Origin: an uncultured Oscillospiraceae bacterium
GTDB lineage: Bacteria; Bacillota; Clostridia; Oscillospirales; Oscillospiraceae
Direction: 5' to 3'
Assembly (NCBI GenBank): GCA_934569225.1
Contig: CAKTKC010000028.1
Span: 1 to 22,172, forward strand
DNA: 22,172 nt
This document shows, in pieces, positions 7,020 through 15,126 of this stretch. The position numbers and the translations under genes were made by a program. A model generated the notes under the pieces. That model did no database searches. It saw only the letters and a program-made list of their open reading frames with translations, and was not told where the DNA came from. How positions within the stretch are numbered: position 1 is the first letter of the stretch; the number at the start of each line of letters is the position of its first letter.

Positions 7020-7916
7020 ATGGAAATTAACAAGGCGGCGCAGGCCGTAAGTAGCGGCGCGCCTACGGCGGTACAGCTGGAAGCCATCAACAATCTGGCT
7101 AAGGCACATCTGACGGCGGAGCAGGTTTACGTGTTCTCCTTGCGGCTGTGCGACGATCAGGTAGACCGGGATTTTGAGCGCTTCGACAGCGCCGCGTTGC
7201 CCGGGCTTGCCAAGCTGTTCATCGGCAAGACGGGGATCGTTGACCATAAGTGGAGCAGCGACAAGCAGGTGGCGCGTATCTTCCAGACCGAGGTGGTGCG
7301 GGAGGACGGCGCGGAATTCATCAAAGCATGGGCGTACATCCGGCGGGGGGATGCCAACGACGAGATCATCGCCGACATTGAGGCGGGGATCAAAAAGGAG
7401 GTATCCGTGGGGTGCGCCATGGGGCGCTCCGTATGCTCCATCTGCGGAAGCGACTACGGCTCCTGCGGGCATCGGAAGGGCGAGAGCTATGACGGACAGG
7501 TCTGCTGCGCCATTTTACAGGAGCCGATGGACGCCTATGAGTTTTCCTTTGTGGCCGTCCCGGCACAGCGGGAGGCCGGAGTGCTGAAGGGTCTGGGGTG
7601 CGGAAAGCCGAAACTCAAGGAACTGGCCGATGAATTCGGCGCGCAGGCGGAATACCGGGCGCTGTATCAGCAGGCAGAGCTGGGGAAGCGCTACCAGAAA
7701 GAGCTGGAGGACAGCATTGTGCGTCTGGGGCTGTCCCTGGAGCTGGGCGTGGAAGCGCCGGTGCTGCGGAGCATCGCCAGAACCGCCGCGGCGGAAGACC
7801 TGATCAAGCTCAAGTCGGCGCTGGAAGAGCGGCTGGCGGAGAGTATGCCGCTTACGACCCAGCTGGGCGGCTGCCGGGGGAAAGAGGAAAAAGTGGAAAG
7901 CGGGTTTTTGATTTAG
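7020..7916 (+). CDS. XkdF-like phage prohead protease / head maturation protein
   Basis: This 298-residue protein lies between portal and capsid, where the prohead serine protease or scaffold-protease normally sits. The N-terminal half contains VYVFSLRLCDDQVDRD, VDHKWS (candidate catalytic His76) and KKEVSVG (candidate catalytic Ser129), then a Cys/His cluster CSICGSDYGSCGH with further Cys162-163 that looks metal-binding. PMDAYEFSFVAVPAQREAG follows, a segment common to XkdF-type proteins. The C-terminal third is helical and charged, and could act as scaffold, since no separate scaffold gene is present before the capsid. The ATG at 7020 follows GGAGG at seven bases. Catalytic assignments are by eye. 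Confidence 0.75.
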   Translation: MEINKAAQAVSSGAPTAVQLEAINNLAKAHLTAEQVYVFSLRLCDDQVDRDFERFDSAALPGLAKLFIGKTGIVDHKWSSDKQVARIFQTEVVREDGAEFIKAWAYIRRGDANDEIIADIEAGIKKEVSVGCAMGRSVCSICGSDYGSCGHRKGESYDGQVCCAILQEPMDAYEFSFVAVPAQREAGVLKGLGCGKPKLKELADEFGAQAEYRALYQQAELGKRYQKELEDSIVRLGLSLELGVEAPVLRSIARTAAAEDLIKLKSALEERLAESMPLTTQLGGCRGKEEKVESGFLI

Positions 7917-8031
7917 GGATTTTACGGGGCTTCGGGGCGGCGCGGGGCTTTGCTTTTGGAAGATTGCCGCGATACATCATAGGTTCTCCGGCGAAGGCCG
8001 GCAGCCATAAATTTACTTGGGAGGATATCAA

Positions 8032-9057
8032 ATGGGTTATGACAATCTGAAACTGGAAAAGGGTATGTACCGGCAGGAGGGTATGAACTTTACGCAGGTG
8101 CTGGAATCTCTGGACCCCAGCGAAAACTACCGGGGCACCGCGCTGGAGGGCACCGATGCCTTTCAGCGGCAGCTGAAGCGCTTCGGCATCCGCGCCAAGG
8201 GTGCGGGTTCTTCCCCCGTGGAGAAGTTCTTCCGCACCATGGACTCCGCCGTGCTGTTTCCTGAGTACATCGCCCGCACCGTCCGGCAGGGCATGGAGGA
8301 AAACGACATTCTGCCTGCCATCACCGCTACCACCACCGTCATCGACGCCATGGACTACCGCTCCATCTACTCCATCCCCACCGACGCGGACAAGGAGCTG
8401 AAGGACGTGATGGAGGGTGCGTCCATCCCCGAGACAGCGGTCAAGACCAAGGAGCATCTGGTGCAGCTGAGCAAGCGGGGCAGAATGCTGGTGGCGTCCT
8501 ATGAGGCCATCCGCTTCCAGAAGCTGGATCTGTTCGGCGTGATGCTGCGTCAGATCGGCGCCCACATCCAGAAGCAGCAGCTGGCCGACGCGGTGAATGT
8601 GCTGATCTCCGGCGACGGCAACGAGAACGCTGCAACCCAGTATACCATCGGCACCAGCCCCATCTCCGGCACTAAGGGTAAGCTCGCCTACGACCAGCTG
8701 GTGGAGTTCTGGGGGCAGTTTGACCCCTACACCATGAACACCATTCTCTGCTCCACCGCCACCATGACCAGCATGCTGAAGATCTCCGAATTGCAGAATC
8801 CCCTCACCGGGCTGAATTTCCAGGGCACCGGCAAGCTCAGCACCCCTCTGGGCGCGCAGCTGCACCGCACCTCCGCAGTGTCCGACGGTGTGATCATCGG
8901 CCTGGACAACCGCTATGCTCTGGAGCTGGTTCGCGCCGGCGACGTGCTGGTGGAGTACGATAAGCTCATTGACCGGCAGCTGGAGCGGGCGGCCATCACC
9001 TCCATTTCCGGCTTCGGCAAGATCTGCGACGGCGCGTCCTGCGTCCTGAACGTATGA
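8032..9057 (+). CDS. Phage major capsid protein (XkdG-like)
   Basis: A 341-residue protein immediately after the protease gene, with position, length and composition of an HK97-fold major capsid protein of the PBSX type. Supporting stretches are the N-terminal AFQRQLKRFGI region, LFPEYIARTVRQGM, an Ala/Thr-rich core, and the C-terminal LIDRQLERAAITSISGFGKI typical of these capsids. The ATG at 8032 has GGGAGG seven bases upstream. It uses more C-ending codons than the flanking phage genes, as expected for a highly expressed gene. The stop overlaps the next ATG (ATGA at 9054-9057). Confidence 0.85.
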   Translation: MGYDNLKLEKGMYRQEGMNFTQVLESLDPSENYRGTALEGTDAFQRQLKRFGIRAKGAGSSPVEKFFRTMDSAVLFPEYIARTVRQGMEENDILPAITATTTVIDAMDYRSIYSIPTDADKELKDVMEGASIPETAVKTKEHLVQLSKRGRMLVASYEAIRFQKLDLFGVMLRQIGAHIQKQQLADAVNVLISGDGNENAATQYTIGTSPISGTKGKLAYDQLVEFWGQFDPYTMNTILCSTATMTSMLKISELQNPLTGLNFQGTGKLSTPLGAQLHRTSAVSDGVIIGLDNRYALELVRAGDVLVEYDKLIDRQLERAAITSISGFGKICDGASCVLNV

Positions 9058-9416
9058 CGCTGACGGAACAGGTTTTTGCCCAGGCGGCGCTGCTGGCGGG
9101 GGAACTGGACGGGCGGCAGACGAATCTGCTGCGGCTGCTGTGCGGCGCGTCCGCTTCCTCCCTGACGGCGCGGCTGCGGGAGGGACTGACGCCGGAGGAC
9201 TGCAAGGCGGATTTCATCGCTGCGGCCAGCCTGCTGGCGCTGGCGCAGCTGAACGGTGTGGACGACGATGCCCAGGTGGAGGAGTTCAAGGCCGGTGATC
9301 TGACGGTGAAGCAGGGAAGCAAGAATCGGGACGCGGCTTCCCAATGCCTACAGCGTCAGGCAGAGCTGATGATCGCGCCCTACCTCAGAGACGGCTTTTC
9401 CTTCCGGGGGGTCTGA
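9054..9416 (+). CDS. Phage head-tail connector candidate (gp6-like)
   Basis: A 120-residue, mostly helical protein translationally coupled to the capsid gene by a four-base overlap. Its size and place right after the capsid fit the adaptor that extends the portal ring (gp6/gp15-like connectors). It shows an acidic and Ala-rich helical body ending in QAELMIAPYLRDGFSFRGV. There is no diagnostic motif, so the function is from gene order. Confidence 0.6.
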   Translation: MTLTEQVFAQAALLAGELDGRQTNLLRLLCGASASSLTARLREGLTPEDCKADFIAAASLLALAQLNGVDDDAQVEEFKAGDLTVKQGSKNRDAASQCLQRQAELMIAPYLRDGFSFRGV

Positions 9417-9417
9417 C

Positions 9418-9762
9418 ATGCGGAGAATGGTTGAAAAAATCATTGCGCAGTACGGTACGGATATGACGCTTACCAGCGGCGGGAAAACGAAAACCGTCCG
9501 GGCTTTCTTCCGGGCGGTGAACGCCAAAAGCTGGCAGAGCATGGAAAGCGAGGCGACGCTCCTGGGAGAGATCTCCCGGGGGCAGTACGCCTACATCGGC
9601 CCCGTCGGCGCCCAGGTGCGGGAGGGGGATACGCTGACCCTGGGGGATAAGACGTATCTGTTCCGGCGGGCGGAGCTTTATTACTACCGCAATCAGCCGG
9701 TCTACCAGTGGGGGCTGTGCGTGGAGAAGGGTGTGAACGATACTTGGGCATCTCAATCCTAG
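9418..9762 (+). CDS. Phage head-closure / tail-joining protein candidate
   Basis: A 114-residue protein, mainly beta-strand by composition (GAQVREGDTLTLGDKTYLFRRAELYYY), starting one base after the connector stop. In PBSX-like cassettes the small beta protein after the connector is usually the head-closure or stopper (XkdH-like). It overlaps the next gene's start by 19 bases. The name is inferred from order and size. Confidence 0.55.
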   Translation: MRRMVEKIIAQYGTDMTLTSGGKTKTVRAFFRAVNAKSWQSMESEATLLGEISRGQYAYIGPVGAQVREGDTLTLGDKTYLFRRAELYYYRNQPVYQWGLCVEKGVNDTWASQS

Positions 9763-10454
9763 AGCTGGTGCTGCGGCGGCTGCGGGAAGCAAAGTTCACG
9801 GCGGACGTAGCCTTTCCCGGCCAGAAGTTCCCGCAGATCACGAAGCCTGTGGCGGCCGTCCACATCGAGAAGGTGGACAGAGCCAACATGACGGTGACGG
9901 TGGAGGTCAACATCATCTGCCCCGCCGCCATGGGCGGCACCGCCTGTGAGGTGGAGGCTCTGCGGGCAACGGAAATTCTGCGCTGGTCGGGGGCTGTGTG
10001 CGTGCAGAACGGATGCACCTACGATGGGATCAGCCGGGTGTACGTGGTGGCAGTGCTGGCGACCTTTACCTGTGTGACGGAGGCCAGCAAGTGCAGCCTC
10101 GGCCCCGGGTTCCGGGCGTATATCAACGATATCGTTCAGCCCAACGCCATCGCCTTTTCCGAGGAAGAAGTGCCGGGGGTTCAGGCGGAGTATGTGATGG
10201 GCGAGTCGGCTCCGGCGGGAGCCAGTCAGGGGAACAGCCTGTGGTACATCCAGCTGGAGGAGCTGTTCCCCGCCGGTACGCCGGAAAAGGCGGAGCCGGT
10301 GGGCGCGTTTACCCTGGAGATTTCCACGGACGTCAAGACGGAGCTGTATTACCACTGTCGCTGGACGTCCGTCAAGCGGGAATTTTCCAGAGAGGGTCTG
10401 CGGAAGACCCGCAAGGGCATCGCCATGCTGCGGCAGGAGCAGGAGGACGAGTAA
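9744..10454 (+). CDS. Phage structural protein of unknown role (possible two-part tail protein)
   Basis: About 236 residues if it starts at TTG 9744, which overlaps the preceding gene. The GGAGAAGGG upstream is a little distant, so an earlier GTG at 9708 cannot be excluded. Residues 1-115 look alpha/beta, of the kind seen in tail-terminator proteins. From GPGFRAYINDIVQPNAIAF onward the protein is beta-rich and resembles a second domain, ending in a basic helix. I do not recognise the family. Two ancestral genes fused in frame is a possible explanation. No stop or frameshift is present. Confidence 0.5.
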   Translation: MGISILELVLRRLREAKFTADVAFPGQKFPQITKPVAAVHIEKVDRANMTVTVEVNIICPAAMGGTACEVEALRATEILRWSGAVCVQNGCTYDGISRVYVVAVLATFTCVTEASKCSLGPGFRAYINDIVQPNAIAFSEEEVPGVQAEYVMGESAPAGASQGNSLWYIQLEELFPAGTPEKAEPVGAFTLEISTDVKTELYYHCRWTSVKREFSREGLRKTRKGIAMLRQEQEDE

Positions 10455-10820
10455 ATGGACAAGCTCAAGTACAAGACCTTTGTCTGGCCCCACAATCCCA
10501 CGGTGTACAAGGAGGAATATCTCCGGGAACCCCACTACACCAAGGGGGACGACGGAGAATACTATTTTGACGCCATGGGGGAGGAAAAGCTGACCATCAC
10601 CGGAACCGGGGCGTTCTTCGGCGACGACGCTTTTACCCAGTTCAAAAATCTGGCGAAGCTGTTCAAAGAAACCACCCCGGGAAATCTGGAGCATCCCGTC
10701 TGGGGTATCCGGTACTGCTATCTCACAGGACTGGAAATGACCCAGGAGCCGAAGGACAACTACGTCAGCTACCGCTTTACCTTCACCGGCGCGCAGACAA
10801 ACGGCGTGGTGCCGAGGTAA
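10455..10820 (+). CDS. Phage structural protein of unknown role, last gene of the cassette
   Basis: A 121-residue aromatic-rich protein starting directly after the previous stop (TAA then ATG). It begins KYKTFVWPHNPTVYKEEY and ends RFTFTGAQTNGVVPR, with a predicted beta-rich core (KLTITGTGAFFG; YVSYRFTF). A tail or baseplate-associated role is plausible from location, but no motif proves it. It is the last phage gene: the next feature is a terminator and then a host operon on the other strand, so tape measure, baseplate, fibre and lysis genes are missing. Confidence 0.6.
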   Translation: MDKLKYKTFVWPHNPTVYKEEYLREPHYTKGDDGEYYFDAMGEEKLTITGTGAFFGDDAFTQFKNLAKLFKETTPGNLEHPVWGIRYCYLTGLEMTQEPKDNYVSYRFTFTGAQTNGVVPR

Positions 10821-10841
10821 CGGCAAAAGACGCTTTACAGG

Positions 10842-10879
10842 AAAAATCCCACGCAGTCGCAAGACTGCGTGGGATTTTT
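10842..10879. terminator. Bidirectional Rho-independent terminator
   Basis: A perfect 17-bp stem (10842-10858 with 10863-10879), GCAA loop, and five T on each strand's 3' side. It serves both the phage cassette and the convergent ABC transporter gene ending two bases away, and marks the right limit of visible phage DNA. Confidence 0.92.
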
Positions 10880-10880
10880 G

Positions 10881-12779
10881 TTATTCCAGCTCAAACGCGC
10901 CGGTGTAGAGCTGATAGTAGGTGCCCTTCTGGGCAATCAGGTCTTCGTGGGTGCCCCGCTCGATGATGCGGCCATGGTCGAGAACCATGATGCAGTCGGA
11001 GTTCATGACCGTACTCAGGCGGTGGGCAATCACAAAGGTGGTGCGTCCCTTCATCAGGGCGTCCATGCCGTCCTGCACCAGCTTTTCCGTGCGGGTATCG
11101 ATGGAGGAGGTGGCCTCGTCCAGGATCATGACGGGGGGATCGGCCACGGCCGCACGGGCAATGGCAATCAGCTGCCGCTGACCTTGGGACAGACTGGCTC
11201 CGTTGCCCGTGAGCATGGTGTTGTAGCCGTCGGGAAGACGGGTGATGAAGTCGTGGGCGTTTGCCAGCTTCGCCGCGTGGATGCATTCCTCGTCGGTGGC
11301 GTCCAGCTTGCCGTAGCGGATGTTATCCATCACAGTGCCGGTGAACAGGTTGGTGTCCTGTAAGACGATGCCCAGAGAGCGGCGCAGATCGGGCTTGCGA
11401 ATCTTGTTGATGTTGATATTGTCGTAGCGGATCTTGCCGTCGGCGATGTCGTAAAAGCGGTTGATTAGGTTGGTGATGGTGGTCTTGCCCGCGCCGGTGG
11501 CGCCCACAAAGGCAATCTTCTGGCCGGGCTTGGCGTACAGGGTCACGTCATGGAGCACCAGCTTCTCCGGGACATAGCCAAAGTCCACGTCGGTCATGGT
11601 GATGTCGCCCTTCAGCTCGGTATAGGTGACGGTGCCGTCCGCCTTGTGGGGGTGCTTCCATGCCCAGTGGCCGGTATGCTCCGGGGTCTCGGTGATATTG
11701 CCGTTTTCGTCGATCTTCGCGTTGACCAGCTGGACATAGCCGTCGTCCGTCTCCGGCTTCTCGTCCATCAGCTCGAAGATGCGCTCCGCGCCCGCCAGCG
11801 CCATGACGATGGCATTGATCTGGTTGGAGACCTGGCTGATGGGCATATTGAAGGAGCGGGACAAAAGCATGAAGCTCATCAGGCTGCCGAGGGACAGCAT
11901 ATTCCCGCCGGACAGCACGCACAGCGCACCGCCCACGATGGCCAGGATGGCATACTGGACATAGCCCAGGTTATTGTTGATGGGACCCATCATGTTGGAC
12001 AGGGTGCCAGCGGTACGGGCGTTGCGGCACAGCTCCTCATTGAGCTTGTCGAACTGCTCCTTGCAGGCTTCCTCGTGGGTGAAGACCTTGACCACCTTCT
12101 GGCCGTTGACCATTTCCTCCACGTAGCCGTTCAGCGCACCCAGAGACTGCTGCTGGCCGACAAAGTATTTGGCGGACTTCCCTGCCACCTTCATGGTAAC
12201 GAAGACGATGCCGGTGACGGTAAAGAGCATCACGATGGTCAGCAGCCAGGAGGTTTGCAGCATTCCCACAAAGACCACCACAATGGTCACCAGGGAGGAC
12301 GCGCACTGGGGAATGGACTGGGAGATCATCTGCCGCAGGGTATCGATGTCGCTGGTGTAGCGGGACATGATGTTGCCCGCGGTGTTGGTGTCAAAATACC
12401 GCAGAGGAAGGGTCTGCATATGGGCGAACATTTCGTCCCGGATGTGCTTCTGGGTACCCTGACTGACCTTGACCATCAGGAACATGAACAGGAAGGAAGA
12501 GAGCATACCCAGGGCAAAGATACAGGCGAGCCTGGAGAGGTATCCCCACAGGGAAGAAAAATCCGTGGAGCCTTCCTGCACCATGGGCAGGATATAGCTG
12601 TCCACCAGTGTGCCGAGGGAGCGGCTGCCGGCGGTCTGGGCGACGGCATTGACGATGATGCACACCAGCACCACGCCCAGGGTGGGGAGATAGGGCTTCA
12701 TGTAGCTAAGCAGCCGCAGGAGGGTTTTCCTGGGGTTCTTGGCTTTTCGGCCGTCGCCGCGCATTTTGACAGGAGGCAT
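10881..12779 (-). CDS. ABC exporter subunit with canonical catalytic ATP site (heterodimer partner 2)
   Basis: A 632-residue half-transporter: six-helix exporter domain (about residues 30-335) fused to a nucleotide-binding domain. Motifs are Walker A GATGAGKT (426-433), Q-loop LQDTN, signature LSQGQ (530-534), Walker B MILDE with catalytic Glu555, and switch His586 (IAHRL). The catalytic residues are standard, but the signature has Gln in place of the second residue of SGGQ. In a dimer this signature faces the degenerate Walker site of the upstream subunit, as in TM287/288, LmrCD and BmrCD type exporters. About 45 extra residues (345-390, with NGNITETPEHTGHWAWKHPH) lie between the two domains. 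The start overlaps the stop of the upstream gene by one base (TAATG), so equal expression is likely. Drug or lipid export is the family role; the substrate is unknown. Confidence 0.93.
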   Translation of the reverse strand: MPPVKMRGDGRKAKNPRKTLLRLLSYMKPYLPTLGVVLVCIIVNAVAQTAGSRSLGTLVDSYILPMVQEGSTDFSSLWGYLSRLACIFALGMLSSFLFMFLMVKVSQGTQKHIRDEMFAHMQTLPLRYFDTNTAGNIMSRYTSDIDTLRQMISQSIPQCASSLVTIVVVFVGMLQTSWLLTIVMLFTVTGIVFVTMKVAGKSAKYFVGQQQSLGALNGYVEEMVNGQKVVKVFTHEEACKEQFDKLNEELCRNARTAGTLSNMMGPINNNLGYVQYAILAIVGGALCVLSGGNMLSLGSLMSFMLLSRSFNMPISQVSNQINAIVMALAGAERIFELMDEKPETDDGYVQLVNAKIDENGNITETPEHTGHWAWKHPHKADGTVTYTELKGDITMTDVDFGYVPEKLVLHDVTLYAKPGQKIAFVGATGAGKTTITNLINRFYDIADGKIRYDNININKIRKPDLRRSLGIVLQDTNLFTGTVMDNIRYGKLDATDEECIHAAKLANAHDFITRLPDGYNTMLTGNGASLSQGQRQLIAIARAAVADPPVMILDEATSSIDTRTEKLVQDGMDALMKGRTTFVIAHRLSTVMNSDCIMVLDHGRIIERGTHEDLIAQKGTYYQLYTGAFELE

Positions 12780-14527
12780 TATTCTTCCCCTCCTTTCTGC
12801 TGGGAGTAGTAGACTTCCTGATAAATTTTCGACGAGGCCAGCAGGGATTCATGGGTGCCAACGTCCTTCACCATGCCGTTGTCCAGCACGATGATCATGT
12901 CCGCGTCCTGCACGGAGGCAATCCGCTGGGCGATGATGAGCTTGGTGGTGCCGGGAATTTCCTCCCGGAAGGCCTGGCGGATCATGGCGTCGGTGCGGGT
13001 ATCCACGGCGGAGGTGGAGTCGTCCAGAATGAGTATCTTGGGCTTTTTCAGCAGCGCCCGGGCGATGCATAGACGCTGCTTCTGGCCGCCGGAGACGTTG
13101 GTGCCGCCCTGCTCAATGTGGGTGTCGTAGCCGTCGGGGAAGCCCTGGATGAATTCGTCGGCGCAGGCCAGACGGCAGGCGTGAACCAGCTCCTCGTCGG
13201 TGGCGTTGGGGTTGCCCCAGCGGAGGTTTTCCTTGATGGTGCCGGAGAACAGCTCGTTCTTTTGCAGTACCATGGCCACGTTGTCCCGGAGTACCTCAAG
13301 GTCGTATTTCCGGACGTCGATGCCGCCGACCTTCAGGGTGCCTTCGCTGACGTCGTACAGGCGGGGAATCAGCTGCACCAGGGTGCTCTTGCTGGAGCCG
13401 GTGCCGCCCAGAATGCCCACGGTTGCGCCGGAGGGGATGTGCAGGTTCACTTCTTTCAGCGCACGGTGTTTGGCAGTGGCGGAGTAGCGGAAGCTCACGT
13501 TCTCAAAGTCGATGGAGCCGTCGGGAACCTCCATGACGGCGTTTTCCGCGGGGGAAGTCAGGTTCGGCTGCTCGGTGAGAATTTCATAGCACCGCTTCAG
13601 AGGGGCGCGGCTCATGGTCAGCATGACGGCCACCATGGAGAGCATCATGAGAGAGGAAAGGATCTGGCTGGTATAGGTGAACATGGAGCTGAGCTGACCG
13701 GTGGTGAGACCCAGGTCGGGATTATTGCCGGAGGCAATGACCAGATGGGCGCCGATCCAGGAAATGGCCAGCATACAGCCGTAGACGCACAGCTGCATGA
13801 TGGGGTTTGCCAGGGACATGATGCGCTCGGCCTTGCAGAAGTCCTTGTAAATGGTGCCGGATACGGAGGTGAATTTCTCGGTCTCCCGGTCTTCCCGGAC
13901 GAAGGATTTGACCACCCGGATGCCGTGAACGTTCTCCTGCACCACGTTGTTCATTTTATCGTAGGTGCGGAAGACCCGGTCAAAAATCCGGAACACCTTG
14001 GGAATCAGGCAAAGCAGGGCGCAGATCAGGATGGGCAGCGCCACGCAGTACACGAGACTCAGCCGCACGCTGATGCCCATGGCGGAAACCAGCGCCAGAA
14101 TCAGCATCATGGGGCAGCGGATGGCCATACGGATCATCATCTGGAAGGTGTTCTGCAATGTCGCCACGTCGGAGGTCAGCCGGGTGACAATGGAAGCGGT
14201 GGAAAATTTGTCGATGTTGGAAAAGCTGAAATCCTGCACCTGATGGTACATGTCATGGCGCAGGTTTTTGGCGAAGCCGGTACCGGCCTTGGACGCAAAG
14301 GCGGCGGACAGGACGCCGAAGGACAGCGACGCCAGAGCGCACAGCACCAGAATGCCGGACTTGGCGGCGACCACCTGCATATCCTGCAGCTTGATGCCGT
14401 AGTCGTACAGGTCGGCCATGACCAGGGGGATGAGCACCTCCATGGCGACCTCGCCGATCATGCACAGCGGGCTGAGCAGAGCCGCCCACTTGTATTCCCG
14501 GATGCACCGGGAGAGTCTTCTTATCAT
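12779..14527 (-). CDS. ABC exporter subunit with degenerate ATP site (heterodimer partner 1)
   Basis: A 582-residue half-transporter with six membrane helices (about 15-310) and a C-terminal ATPase. Walker A is GGTGSSKS (374-381), signature the standard VSGGQ (478-482), but Walker B reads ILILDDST with Asp503 where the catalytic Glu belongs, and the switch histidine is Gln534 (IAQRI). These are the substitutions of the non-hydrolysing site in heterodimeric exporters, and they complement the altered signature of the partner gene. The gene lies between marR (four-base overlap) and the partner, forming a three-gene operon probably controlled by the MarR protein. Multidrug or toxic-compound export is the usual role of such operons; the substrate is not deducible. 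Confidence 0.93.
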   Translation of the reverse strand: MIRRLSRCIREYKWAALLSPLCMIGEVAMEVLIPLVMADLYDYGIKLQDMQVVAAKSGILVLCALASLSFGVLSAAFASKAGTGFAKNLRHDMYHQVQDFSFSNIDKFSTASIVTRLTSDVATLQNTFQMMIRMAIRCPMMLILALVSAMGISVRLSLVYCVALPILICALLCLIPKVFRIFDRVFRTYDKMNNVVQENVHGIRVVKSFVREDRETEKFTSVSGTIYKDFCKAERIMSLANPIMQLCVYGCMLAISWIGAHLVIASGNNPDLGLTTGQLSSMFTYTSQILSSLMMLSMVAVMLTMSRAPLKRCYEILTEQPNLTSPAENAVMEVPDGSIDFENVSFRYSATAKHRALKEVNLHIPSGATVGILGGTGSSKSTLVQLIPRLYDVSEGTLKVGGIDVRKYDLEVLRDNVAMVLQKNELFSGTIKENLRWGNPNATDEELVHACRLACADEFIQGFPDGYDTHIEQGGTNVSGGQKQRLCIARALLKKPKILILDDSTSAVDTRTDAMIRQAFREEIPGTTKLIIAQRIASVQDADMIIVLDNGMVKDVGTHESLLASSKIYQEVYYSQQKGGEE

Positions 14528-15003
14528 GTATCAGATTCCTCCTTGATTTTACGGATACAGGCGCTTGCGCCCATGTTGTCAATGGCACGCAGGAGCATGG
14601 ATGTGAACAGCTCCCGTTCCTCCGGGGAAAAGCCTGCCACCACCTGAGCTTCGTTTTCAGCAATGACCCGGCCCATGGTCTCGTGAAGCTCGATCCCCTT
14701 TGGCAGCATGTAAATGCGCTTGCAGCGGCGGTCTGTGTCGTCCGGCCGAAGCTCGATGAAGCCCTTCTTTTCCAGCCGGGACAGCAGCCCCGAAACGGTG
14801 GGGTGGCTCAGATGAAAGGTCTCTTCAATATCCCGTGAGCAGGGCGGCTGGGGGCGTTTGGCAAGGTAGCCCATGATATGCCCCTGGGCGGATGTTAAGT
14901 CCATGGATGCCAGAGCGTTATCCATGGATGCCTTCATGCAGCCGCTGAGAACCTTCAATAGATACCCATAGTGATGTGTCAGGATGATCACCACCTTGTT
15001 CAT
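14524..15003 (-). CDS. MarR-family transcriptional regulator of the ABC exporter operon
   Basis: A 159-residue winged-helix regulator: helical N-terminus, helix-turn-helix (about 55-80, with SRDIEETFHLSHPTVSGLLSRLEKKG), wing with RPDDTDRRCKR (86-96), and C-terminal dimer helices. MarR proteins usually repress neighbouring efflux genes and release DNA on binding a small ligand. I place the start at ATG 15003, the position matching family length. No Shine-Dalgarno is visible there, because a palindrome and the promoter occupy the upstream bases. A start at 15042 is open but would lie in the promoter -35/spacer region. The stop overlaps the ABC start by four bases. Confidence 0.88.
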   Translation of the reverse strand: MNKVVIILTHHYGYLLKVLSGCMKASMDNALASMDLTSAQGHIMGYLAKRPQPPCSRDIEETFHLSHPTVSGLLSRLEKKGFIELRPDDTDRRCKRIYMLPKGIELHETMGRVIAENEAQVVAGFSPEERELFTSMLLRAIDNMGASACIRKIKEESDT

Positions 15004-15025
15004 AATATGTAGCGTGCTACATATT
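15004..15025 (-). promoter_or_regulatory. Palindromic MarR operator candidate
   Basis: AATATGTAGC and GCTACATATT form a perfect 10-bp inverted repeat with a 2-base centre, ending right at the marR start codon and overlapping the promoter -10. Size, symmetry and place are typical of a MarR operator, so autoregulation of the whole operon is likely. Confidence 0.75.
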
Positions 15026-15049
15026 AGCATATCCATTTTCAAAATGCAA
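15021..15049 (-). promoter_or_regulatory. Promoter of the marR-ABC-ABC operon
   Basis: On the minus strand, TTGCAT (15044-15049), a 17-base spacer and TAATAT (15021-15026) make a fair sigma-A promoter. Transcription would start inside the palindrome, giving a leader of only about 10-15 bases for ATG 15003. Confidence 0.55.
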
Positions 15050-15088
15050 GAGGGTCATAAAAAGTTTACAATCGAGGATGATCGCACG

Positions 15089-15125
15089 AAAAACCGCCGG
15101 GACTGAGTCAGTCCTGGCGGAATTT
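15089..15125 (-). terminator. Rho-independent terminator of the GDPD gene
   Basis: An imperfect CCGCC...GGCGG hairpin (about 15094-15120) followed on the minus strand by TTTTT, directly after the phosphodiesterase stop codon. Confidence 0.75.
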
Positions 15126-15126
15126 A

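Noticed and set aside
11550..12809. Plus-strand open frame of about 419 codons
   Set aside because: It is the antisense shadow of the second ABC subunit, whose motifs are complete.
13118..14647. Plus-strand open frame of about 509 codons
   Set aside because: It is antisense to the ABC subunit and marR, with Gly/His/Gln-rich low-complexity translation and no ribosome binding site of note.
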